Below are positions 57,003-64,000 of a DNA stretch of 64,000 nt, in pieces. Origin of the DNA: Acidovorax sp. NO-1 (lineage in GTDB: Bacteria; Pseudomonadota; Gammaproteobacteria; Burkholderiales; Burkholderiaceae_C); assembly GCF_000238595.1 (NCBI RefSeq), contig NZ_AGTS01000137.1, positions 35,737 to 99,736 of the forward strand, given 5' to 3'. Position 1 is the first letter of the stretch; each line of letters opens with the position of its first letter. The translations under genes and the position numbers were made by a program. The notes below the pieces were generated by a model. That model worked only from the letters and a program-made list of their open reading frames with translations. It was not told the DNA's origin and made no database searches.

Positions 57003-57646
57003 TTGGCGCCGCCGCCCAGGCTGTTGCTGGGGCGCAGCGCCGGAGCCGGAGTGGATGGTTCAGGTGCCGCCACAGGGGGCGACGGATCTTTGGGGGACAG
57101 CACGGCGCGCACGCGGCCGCCTGGCGCGGGGGCGTCCCCAGCGGCATTGGTGGCTGGCCGCTTGCCGTCCACGCTGAACACATCGGTCAGGTTGTTGTAG
57201 ACGATCACGGCGCCGGTGATCTCGTCACTGAGCACCGATCCCCGATAACGGCGCAGTTCGGCGCGGGTGATAAAGCGCACGTTGTCGGCCTTGCCGTCGT
57301 ACTCGATTACTTCGCTTTCACCCTCGATGAACTCATCGGGCGCACCCGGCAGGGTGTCGCGCTTTTGCCGAAAAAATGCGCGCTTGCCGGGCTCGGCCGT
57401 GACGACACCGTACTGGTAGCCATCGGCATCCTGGCGCACATCCAGCCGCGCTCCGCGCAGCACGATGGAGCCCTTGGTCATCACCACACGGCCGGAGAAC
57501 ACGCTGGTCTGCTTGAGTTCATCGTGCCGCAGGGCGTCGGCCTCGATGTTCATGGGCTTGCTACGGTCTGCCCGCTCGGCATGGGCCACACCCAGGGTGC
57601 AGGCCAGGGCGGTGAGCATGAGGATGGGAAGGAGGCGATGGTTCAT
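56999..57646 (-). CDS. lptA: LPS periplasmic bridge protein LptA
   Basis: A 215-residue periplasmic protein. [20 protein letters not shown] with [10 protein letters not shown] is the signal peptide. [40 protein letters not shown] and [20 protein letters not shown] are the OstA beta-jellyroll; [20 protein letters not shown] and [16 protein letters not shown] continue it. A proline/alanine-rich tail ends the protein. It is coupled to lptB. lptC and kdsC, the usual upstream genes, are not here; dsbA precedes instead. Confidence 0.93.
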   Translation of the reverse strand: MNHRLLPILMLTALACTLGVAHAERADRSKPMNIEADALRHDELKQTSVFSGRVVMTKGSIVLRGARLDVRQDADGYQYGVVTAEPGKRAFFRQKRDTLPGAPDEFIEGESEVIEYDGKADNVRFITRAELRRYRGSVLSDEITGAVIVYNNLTDVFSVDGKRPATNAAGDAPAPGGRVRAVLSPKDPSPPVAAPEPSTPAPALRPSNSLGGGAK

Positions 57647-57696
57647 AGGGCACGAATCTTGCAATCATTGTATCCATCCGTTCGCCCTCCTCCATG

Positions 57697-57720
57697 AAAA
57701 AAGCCCGCGCATGCGGGCTT
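57697..57720 (-). terminator. Rho-independent terminator after dsbA
   Basis: GCCCGC at 57703-57708 and GCGGGC at 57713-57718 pair around GCAT; on the minus strand the stem ends in six T. It separates the argS-SPOR-dsbA transcript from lptA. Confidence 0.85.
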
Positions 57721-57755
57721 CGAAGGCAATACGCCAAACAGACGGCCGTAAACCG

Positions 57756-58412
57756 TCAGCCTTTGCGGGCCACAGCCGTCAGGTGCTCGACCACCTGCAA
57801 CACGTTCTGCATGCTGCCGGCCATCGTGCCGTCGGTATAGAACTTGCCAGCAACCCCCATGGAAGGCACACCCTCCACGCCATAGGCATCCTGCAGCTGC
57901 GAAGCACGGCGGACCTGGTTGGACACCGTGAAGGAGTTGTAGACCTCCTTGAACTTGGCCGCATCCACGCCCTGCTGCCCGACCCAGGCAAAAATGTCAT
58001 CGTCCTTGGCGAGCTTGAGCTTATCCACATGGATGGCGCGGAAAACCTTGGCGTGCAGTGCTTCGAGCTTGCCCATGCCTTCCAGCGTGTAGTACAGCTT
58101 CTGCTGGGGGATGAAGCTCGCATTGAAGGCCACCGGCACGCGGCGAATGCTCAGATCCTTGGGCGCGGCCTTGGCCCAGGCGTCGAACGCGGGCTCAAAC
58201 ACGTTGCAGTGGGGGCAGCTGTACCAGAAGAACTCGATCACATCGACCTTGCCGGCTGCAGCGTCGGGCGCCACGGGCTTGTCCAGCCGCTTGTAGTCCT
58301 TGCCCTCCTTGAACTGGCGGGCCTGGGCCAGCGCGGGGGTGGCCACGGGCAGCGTCAGGGCGGAAGCGGCAACCACCGAAGCGGCAGACAGAGAAAAATC
58401 ACGGCGTTTCAT
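57756..58412 (-). CDS. dsbA: Thiol:disulfide interchange protein DsbA
   Basis: A 218-residue periplasmic oxidase that forms disulfides. MKRRDFSLSAASVVAASALT with TPALAQ is a signal peptide carrying a twin-Arg-like RRDFS. The active site CPHC is at residues 66-69 (FFWYSCPHCNVFEP) and the cis-Pro is in EGVPSMGV. It acts with DsbB, absent here. It matters for the Cys-rich minor pilins in this window. It is last in an argS-SPOR-dsbA run. Confidence 0.96.
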   Translation of the reverse strand: MKRRDFSLSAASVVAASALTLPVATPALAQARQFKEGKDYKRLDKPVAPDAAAGKVDVIEFFWYSCPHCNVFEPAFDAWAKAAPKDLSIRRVPVAFNASFIPQQKLYYTLEGMGKLEALHAKVFRAIHVDKLKLAKDDDIFAWVGQQGVDAAKFKEVYNSFTVSNQVRRASQLQDAYGVEGVPSMGVAGKFYTDGTMAGSMQNVLQVVEHLTAVARKG

Positions 58413-58480
58413 GTCAAAGACTCTCCTGTTACAGGTCTGGGGGATGTGAGCCATGCCCCCGCAAAAAGTTCAGATCGGCA

Positions 58481-59122
58481 TCAGCGCTGCACGCGCACCA
58501 GCGCAGATTCGACGCCAGCGCCGCCGAGCTTCTCCTTGAGCTGCTCGGCGTCGTCGCGCTTGGCAAACGGCCCCACGCGCACCCGGAACACCGGGCGGCC
58601 GTTCTGTTCGCGCTCGCTCACCCGCGCCTCCCAGCCCAGCATCGCCAGCTTGGCGCGCTGGGCGTCGGCATCGGCCTGCGTGCGGAAGGCACCCGCCTGT
58701 ACAAAGTAGTCAAACGGGTCCACCTCGCTCTTGGCCGCCGCTTTGGCCGCCGCCAGATCGCCCAGTGGGTCGGCGCTGGGCTTGCTCTCGGCCTTGGCCT
58801 CGGGCTTGCTGGCTGCGGGCTTGGGAGCCGACGCAGCAGCGCGTGCATCCGGCGGCGCCACTGAGGCGGGCGCCGAAGCGACCGGAGCAGGCGGCGCAGC
58901 GGGCCGCGCCGGGTTCTTGCCATACAGCGGAGAGTTGGGGTCCCAGTTCTTGTTCTTCTGCGATTCGGCGGCGTCCATGTCGGCACCACGGCCGCCACCC
59001 TTGTTGAGGAAGGGCACCGGCACCTTGGTCACATAGACCGCCACCGCCAGCGCGGCCCCCAAGCCCACGATCACGCCCACGATGAAACCGATGATGGTCC
59101 CGCCCGTCTGTTGCTTCTTCAT
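58481..59122 (-). CDS. SPOR-domain membrane protein (FtsN-like)
   Basis: A 213-residue protein: a cytoplasmic MKKQQTGG, one membrane helix (TIIGFIVGVIVGLGAALAVA), a Pro/Ala/Lys-rich linker (residues about 60-135) and a C-terminal SPOR domain (DPFDYFVQAGAFRTQADADA; FRVRVGPFAKRDDAEQLKEK) that binds denuded septal peptidoglycan. The layout matches FtsN or DedD-type division proteins. It starts 13 bases after argS ends, a common neighbourhood in betaproteobacteria. Confidence 0.92.
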   Translation of the reverse strand: MKKQQTGGTIIGFIVGVIVGLGAALAVAVYVTKVPVPFLNKGGGRGADMDAAESQKNKNWDPNSPLYGKNPARPAAPPAPVASAPASVAPPDARAAASAPKPAASKPEAKAESKPSADPLGDLAAAKAAAKSEVDPFDYFVQAGAFRTQADADAQRAKLAMLGWEARVSEREQNGRPVFRVRVGPFAKRDDAEQLKEKLGGAGVESALVRVQR

Positions 59123-59135
59123 AGTTTGTGACTGC

Positions 59136-60845
59136 TTACATTCTGGCCGGAGCCGACACGCCCAGCACAGCCAGGCCATTGTGCAATACCTGCGCGGTGG
59201 CGGCGACGAGCGCGAGGCGCGCCTTTTTCACGGCCTCATCGTCCACCAGGATGCGCTCGGCGTCGTAGTAGCTGTGGTAGCTGGCGGCCAGGTCGCGCAG
59301 GTAGAAGGTCACGTCGTGCGGGGCCTCGCCGTCGGCGGCGGCCGTGAGCATCTCGGGGTACTTGGCCAGCTGCAGCATCAGGGCCTGGGCCTGCGGGCCT
59401 TCCAGGGCCGAGAGATCCACTTCCTTGAGCGAAGCGACATCGCCGCCACCCGCCTCTGCCCAAGCGCGCAACACCGACTGGATGCGCGCATGCGCGTACT
59501 GCACGTAGTACACCGGGTTGTCGTTGTTCTGCGCCACGGCAAGGTCCACGTCGAAGGTGTATTCGGTGTCGGGCTTGCGGCTGAGCAGGAAGAAGCGCAC
59601 GGCATCCTTACTGGTCCACTCGATCAGGTCGCGCAGCGTGACATAGCTGCCCGCGCGCTTGCTGATCTTGACCTCTTCACCACCCTTGACCACGCGCACC
59701 ATCGTGTGCAGCACGTAGTCGGGGTAGCCTTGGGGAATGCCCACATCGGCCGCCTGCAGGCCAGCGCGCACGCGGGCGATGGTGCCGTGGTGGTCGGTGC
59801 CCTGGATGTTGACGACCTTGGTGAAGCCGCGCTCCCACTTGGCGATGTGATAAGCCACATCGGGCACGAAATAAGTGTACGTGCCGTCCTGCTTGCGCAT
59901 CACGCGGTCCTTGTCGTCGCCGTAGTCGGTGCTCTTGAGCCACAGCGCGCCGTCCTGTTCGTACGTCTTGCCGTTGGCCACCAGCTTGTTCACCGTGGCC
60001 TCGACGCGGCCGCTGGTGTACAGGCTCGATTCGAGGTAGTACTCGTCGAACTGGAGGTTGAAGGCCTGCAGGTCCTTGTCCTGCTCGTTGCGCAGGTAGG
60101 CGACGGCGAACTGGCGGATGTTGTCGTAGTCTTCCACGTCACCATTGGCGGTGAACTCGCGGTCGTCGGCCTTGACGGTGGCTTTGGCCTTGAAAGCCTC
60201 GGCGATGTCGGCGATGTAGTCGCCGTTGTAGAAGTTCTTGGCCAGCGGGTTGTCGCTGTCGGTGGGCCAGCACTCGTCGCCGGGCTTGAAGCCCTTGGCG
60301 CGCAGCTGCGTGCTCTTGGTCAGCGTGTCGATCTGTACGCCCGCGTCGTTGTAATAGAACTCGCGGTGTACCTTCCAGCCCTGGGTGGCAAACAGGTTGC
60401 AGATCGCATCGCCCAGCGCCGCCTGGCGGCCGTGGCCCACATGCAGCGGGCCGGTGGGGTTGGCCGACACGAACTCGACCAGCACCTGCTGGCCGTGCGC
60501 GCTTTGGTAGCCGAAGCGGTCGCCCGCGGCCAGCACCTCGCGCACCACTTGCTGCTTGGCAGCGGGTTTCAGGCGGATGTTCAGGAACCCAGGGCCCGCG
60601 ATTTCAATGGCCGATACCCAGCGCTGGAACGCGGGAGTGGCTTCCAGCGCCGTCTTGAGCTGCTCGCCCAGCGCGCGCGGGTTGAGCTTAAGGGGCTTGG
60701 CCAGCTGCATGGCCGCGGTGCAGGCAAAGTCGCCGTGCGCAGCCACCTTGGGGGATTCAAACGCCGCTTTGGCACCGGCGCCGGGGGACAGGGTTTCGAG
60801 CTCGCCCGCAAGCGCGGCGAGCAATTCATTTTTGGCTGTGAGCAT
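59136..60845 (-). CDS. argS: Arginyl-tRNA synthetase
   Basis: A 569-residue class I synthetase. The N-terminal Add1 domain leads to [20 protein letters not shown] (HIGH as HVGH), then the zinc-free catalytic fold; the KMSKS-type loop is [20 protein letters not shown]; the C-terminal anticodon domain includes [20 protein letters not shown] and the final [12 protein letters not shown]. It is complete and normal in length. Confidence 0.98.
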   Translation of the reverse strand: MLTAKNELLAALAGELETLSPGAGAKAAFESPKVAAHGDFACTAAMQLAKPLKLNPRALGEQLKTALEATPAFQRWVSAIEIAGPGFLNIRLKPAAKQQVVREVLAAGDRFGYQSAHGQQVLVEFVSANPTGPLHVGHGRQAALGDAICNLFATQGWKVHREFYYNDAGVQIDTLTKSTQLRAKGFKPGDECWPTDSDNPLAKNFYNGDYIADIAEAFKAKATVKADDREFTANGDVEDYDNIRQFAVAYLRNEQDKDLQAFNLQFDEYYLESSLYTSGRVEATVNKLVANGKTYEQDGALWLKSTDYGDDKDRVMRKQDGTYTYFVPDVAYHIAKWERGFTKVVNIQGTDHHGTIARVRAGLQAADVGIPQGYPDYVLHTMVRVVKGGEEVKISKRAGSYVTLRDLIEWTSKDAVRFFLLSRKPDTEYTFDVDLAVAQNNDNPVYYVQYAHARIQSVLRAWAEAGGGDVASLKEVDLSALEGPQAQALMLQLAKYPEMLTAAADGEAPHDVTFYLRDLAASYHSYYDAERILVDDEAVKKARLALVAATAQVLHNGLAVLGVSAPARM

Positions 60846-60978
60846 CGGCGGATTTTACGGGGGCATCCGGGGCCAGCGCCGGACGCCCGTTCTTGCGCCG
60901 TCCGCGTTGTGGCCGCTAGGGTTCTATGGTGCAATGACTCCGGGAGCCCCCTATAACCCAATCACTCCAGGAGATTCC

Positions 60979-61269
60979 ATGCAAAAGCTTCTTTCCCTCA
61001 CCGCTCTGAGCCTGGCCCTGTCGCTGGGTCTTTCGGCCCAGGCAGCCGAAGACAAGGCCCCGACCAAGCAGCAATCCAAGATGGCGACCTGCAACAAGGA
61101 AGCGGGCGATATGAAGGGTGACGAGCGCAAGGCGTTCATGAAAACCTGCCTGAGCAACAAGCCCGCCTCCCAGCAAGACCGGATGAAGGCCTGCAACGCC
61201 GACGAAAAAGCCAAGACGCTCAAGGGCGACGAGCGCAAGGCCTTCATGAGCGAGTGCCTCAAGAAGTGA
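60979..61269 (+). CDS. PsiF-repeat secreted protein
   Basis: A 96-residue periplasmic protein. MQKLLSLTALSLALSLGLSA with QAAEDKAPT is the signal peptide, preceded by CAGGAG. Two PsiF repeats follow: KMATCNKEAGDMKGDERKAF, MKTCLSNKP and RMKACNADEKAKTLKGDERK, AFMSECLKK, each with a Cys pair. PsiF in E. coli is a phosphate-starvation-inducible protein of unknown function. A strong terminator follows immediately. Confidence 0.92.
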   Translation: MQKLLSLTALSLALSLGLSAQAAEDKAPTKQQSKMATCNKEAGDMKGDERKAFMKTCLSNKPASQQDRMKACNADEKAKTLKGDERKAFMSECLKK

Positions 61270-61292
61270 CGTAACCGGCACCGACACACGGC

Positions 61293-61329
61293 AAAAAGCC
61301 GCTGCCCCGTGGGGCCAGCGGCTTTTTTT
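61293..61329 (+). terminator. Rho-independent terminator after the PsiF gene
   Basis: GCCGCTG at 61298-61304 pairs with CAGCGGC at 61316-61322, extended by CCCC/GGGG inside, with five A before and seven T after; it can also serve the converging DUF2214 gene. Confidence 0.92.
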
Positions 61330-61351
61330 ACGGGCGCAGGGCCTGAAAGGC

Positions 61352-61798
61352 CTACCAGCCCCGCGCCCAGAACACCGCAATCACCGCCACCACCGGCAAC
61401 ACGTGCGACTGGATCATCACCAGCCGGCGCACCTTCTTCACCTCCAGTTCGTCAGGCAGGGCGCCCGAGGCCTGCAGATTGCGCCGCCAGCGGCGGAACA
61501 TGATGGAAGGCCAGATCGACAGGATTGCCATGACCACCACGATGGTGATCTTGATGTGAAACAGCGGCTGCGAGACATACCACGACACCCCCTTGATGCC
61601 CCAAAAGAGCCGTGCCAGGCCGCTGCCAATCATCACCAGAGCGGCCGCGCCATAGATCACATCCAGCCGCACCAGGCGCTCGACGACGGCGGCATTCATC
61701 CATTCGGTGCGGCACAGCGCCGCCTGGCTCGACAGAAAGACCACAAAGGTCAGGATGGCCACCAGGTGCAGGGCGGCAAGAATGGCTTCGAGGGTCAT
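61352..61798 (-). CDS. DUF2214 family membrane protein
   Basis: A 148-residue four-helix membrane protein: AILAALHLVAILTFVVFLSS, LDVIYGAAALVMIGSGLARL, HIKITIVVVMAILSIWPSIM and LPVVAVIAVFWARGW, with RLFWGIKGVSWYVSQPLFHI between. Histidines in the helices resemble cytochrome-like or CopD-like folds, but the function is unknown. The start MTLEAILAALHLVAI at 61798 is chosen. Confidence 0.8.
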   Translation of the reverse strand: MTLEAILAALHLVAILTFVVFLSSQAALCRTEWMNAAVVERLVRLDVIYGAAALVMIGSGLARLFWGIKGVSWYVSQPLFHIKITIVVVMAILSIWPSIMFRRWRRNLQASGALPDELEVKKVRRLVMIQSHVLPVVAVIAVFWARGW

Positions 61799-61960
61799 GG
61801 AGGGTTCCTTTTCAACACCCGGCGGCTCGATAAATGCGTCAACTCCACCCGGGGATGGTTGCCATTTTGCTTGAGGAAAAGCTCGCCAGCACCGCCCAGC
61901 GCCACCTGCGTGCACGCCCGCTGCTGCGCTGCGCCAGACGCCGCCGCCCTGCGCATCTAC

Positions 61961-62024
61961 TTCTAAATTGATAGCTATAAGCGCTTTACCATCAAGCGCT
62001 GGAGGCCACTTTTATCTTAAAAAT
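61961..62024 (+). repeat. Palindromic repeat family A, copy 9 (well preserved)
   Basis: TCTAAATTGATAGCTATAAG, core CGCTTTACCATCAAGCGCTG, tail GAGGCCACTTTTATC then TTAAAAATG. It sits in the 363-base gap between DUF2214 and the propeller lipoprotein; apart from this element I see no gene there. Confidence 0.85.
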
Positions 62025-62161
62025 GACCCTGATACAGACACGTTCCTGCCCTTCAGCCGCGGACTCCCTGTCCTCAGTTCTGAGGACATACAAGCCTCGA
62101 CGAATCCGGTAGCTTCGGCCGCGCCTGCCCTACAAGTGCCCCCCGGAGAAGCAACTGCATC

Positions 62162-64000
62162 ATGGCCAAGACAACAGCAGCAGCGGCGCCCACGCCAAAC
62201 ATCAGAACTCTGACCCGCACCTGGCTGCTGGGATTCGCTGTCGTGCTTGCGGCCTGCGGCGGCGGTGGGGGCGATGACCCACCGGTGAACACCCCCAGTT
62301 TCCGCGTGGGTGGCCAGCTGGCCGGTCTGGGCGCGGGCAAGACCGTGGTCATTACCGATGCCAGCGGGCCCAGCGCCGCCGTGTCAGCCAACGGCAGCTA
62401 CAGCCTGCAGCTACCCGCAGGCACCGCCTACAGCCTGCGCATTGCCGCCCAGCCGGTGGGCCAGACCTGCACCATCGCCAATGGCAGCGGCACCGTGAGC
62501 GCCGATGTGAACAACGTGAGCGTGGCGTGCCGCGACAACGATGTGCCCCCCCAACGCCCGCACGCTGGGCGGCAGCGTCGCGGGCCTCGCCACAGGCAAG
62601 GCGCTGGTGCTGCAACTCGCGGCCGGGGGAGCCACGCAAGAGGCCCGCGTGACCGCTGACGGGCCCTTCACGTTCGCCCAGCCCGTCACAGGGCCCTACA
62701 GCATCTCTGTGCTGACCCAGCCGCAGAATCAGACCTGCACCGTCACCGGGGGCCAAGGCACCGTCGATGCCAGTGCCGCCCTGCCCCCCATCACCGTAGC
62801 CTGTGCAACCACGGGCTACCGGCTCTCGGGCACCGTCAGCGGCAACATCGGCGTGGTGGCGTTGCGCAACAACGCCAACGGGGACACCGTGACCGTGGTG
62901 GACAACGGCGCCTTCCGCTTTGCCCAGCCTGTGCTGGCGGGCATGGGCTACGCCGTCAGCGTGTTCGACAGCAGTGCGGGGCAAAGCTGCAGCGTCAGCG
63001 GCGGCACGGGGGTCGCCACGGCCGACGTCACGCAGATGGCCGTCGTCTGCGTGGTGGATGCACCGCCACCACCGCCACCGGTGGTGGTGGTTCCGGGTAT
63101 CCCTGCCCTGACCCTGGCCTATGACGTCAAGACCTTCAAGCTCAGCTGGGGCGCCATTGCGCCCCCCGCCGGTGGCGGCGCCATCACCTACCGCGTGACG
63201 GAAGACCCCGACGGTGCAGGCCCGGCCGCAGCCACGCAGATTGCCACGGGCCTCACCGGTACCAGCTACGACCGGGTGGTGACAGGCCTGCTGCACACGC
63301 GGCTGAACGCCACCTACCGCGTGCAGGCGTGCAACAGTGCGGGGTGCAGCGCGTTGTCGGCGGCGCAAGCGGTGGATCTGACGCGGGCCATCGGGTACTT
63401 CAAGGCGAGCAATACAGGAGCGGGCGACCTCTTTGGCTACAGCGTGGCCCTATCGGGTGACGGCACCACCCTGGCGGTGGGGGCGTACAGAGAGGACAGC
63501 AATGCCACCGGCGCCAATGGTGACCAAGGGGACAACTCCGCCGTTGATGCGGGTGCCGTGTATGTGTTCACCCGAGTCGGCAGCACCTGGAGCCAGCAGG
63601 GCTATGTGAAGGCCAGCAATACCGATGCGAATGACTTTTTTGGCACCAGCTTGGCCCTGTCGGGCGACGGCAACACCTTGGCAGTGGGGGCGACTGGGGA
63701 AGACAGCAATGCCACAGGCATCAACGGGGACCCGGTGGACAACTCTGCCACCCTTGCAGGTGCCGTGTATGTGTTCACCCGCAGCGGCAGCACCTGGAGC
63801 CAGCAGGCCTATGTGAAGGCCAGCAATACAGGGGCAGAGGACCGTTTTTGGCACCAGCGTAGCCCTTTCGAGCGACGGCAACATCCTGGCGGTGGGCGCG
63901 AACGGGGAAGACAGCAATACCACCGGTATCAACGGTGACCAGTCGAACAACGCGGCCAGCGGTGCTGGTGCCGTCTATGTGTTCAGCCGCAGCGGCGGCA
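62162..64000 (+). CDS. FG-GAP-like beta-propeller lipoprotein, with two +1 frameshifts, truncated by the window end
   Basis: A secreted protein. After TLTRTWLLGFAVVLAACGG (lipobox LAAC) come about three repeated beta-domains of about 80 residues each (FRVGGQLAGLGAGKTVVITD; TLGGSVAGLATGKALVLQLA; YRLSGTVSGNIGVVALRNNA), then a fibronectin-III-like segment (AGGGAITYRVTEDPDGAGPA) and FG-GAP-like propeller repeats (GDLFGYSVALSGDGTTLAVG; NDFFGTSLALSGDGNTLAVG). The frame shifts at seven C (62546-62552), where six would give VPPNARTLGG, and again at five T (63845-63849), where four would give DRFGTSVALS. Either the assembly has homopolymer errors or the gene is switched or decaying. Confidence 0.75.

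Noticed and set aside
59082..60956. 624-codon plus-strand frame opposite argS
   Set aside because: Antisense to a complete argS; composition is His/Val/Gly-rich shadow.

Overview
The window is a contiguous stretch of a GC-rich betaproteobacterial chromosome, most likely Comamonadaceae (Acidovorax or a close relative). The basis is the gene order (recG next to oxyR; trpE, chorismate mutase, trpG, LysE, trpD, trpC in one run; argS, SPOR, dsbA; lptA, lptB, rpoN), a Bug-type solute-binding protein beside a LysR regulator, and small palindromic repeats of a kind I associate with that family. This is inference from gene content; no 16S gene is present. Nearly all genes are housekeeping. No tRNA, rRNA, CRISPR array, intact insertion sequence or prophage was found.

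Layout. 1-3.9 kb: start of oxyR, a two-gene PIN-domain module wedged between it and recG, then recG. 4-7.5 kb: DUF3391/HD-GYP protein, PfkB-type sugar kinase, queA. 7.6-11.5 kb: gamma-glutamyltransferase and a Bug receptor, divergent from a LysR regulator. 11.5-18.1 kb (minus): ung and a tightly overlapping trp operon with chorismate mutase, a LysE exporter and an atypical membrane protein inside it; a candidate Trp-rich leader peptide lies upstream. 18.2-21.6 kb: chalcone-isomerase-like periplasmic protein, chemoreceptor, gph. 21.7-24.1 kb: DUF6502 gene and a DUF5666 lipoprotein carrying 23 perfect hexanucleotide repeats. 24.2-30.5 kb: type IV pilus minor-pilin operon pilE-fimT-pilV-pilW-pilX-pilY1.

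30.5-45.9 kb: rpe, apaG, the so-called site-specific recombinase, a cation antiporter, a YbdK-type ligase, thiL, a DUF2892/sigma-factor pair, a glycine-zipper protein with a small partner (candidate effector/immunity pair), a DUF4139 protein, a universal stress protein, pgpA, pncC, a cyclic-nucleotide-domain patatin and a SnoaL-like protein. 45.9-46.9 kb: small accessory patch. 46.9-52.2 kb: SEC-C protein, FMN-dependent glutamate-synthase-like protein, a kinase-fold protein and a decayed SbmA/YddA-type ABC transporter. 52.2-61.8 kb: PIN protein, RlmL-type methyltransferase, thioesterase, rpoN, lptB, lptA, dsbA, SPOR protein, argS, PsiF-like protein, DUF2214 protein. 62.2-64 kb: a beta-propeller lipoprotein with two homopolymer frameshifts, running off the end.

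The most unusual structural signal is a dispersed palindromic repeat (about 50-60 bp; core AGCGCTT, short loop, AAGCGCT) with nine recognised copies. Four lie in frame inside genes (thiL, rpoN, pncC, gph); others supply the apparent start of ung, the end of a sigma-factor gene and a terminator for queA. A second GC-rich repeat family has four copies between genes.
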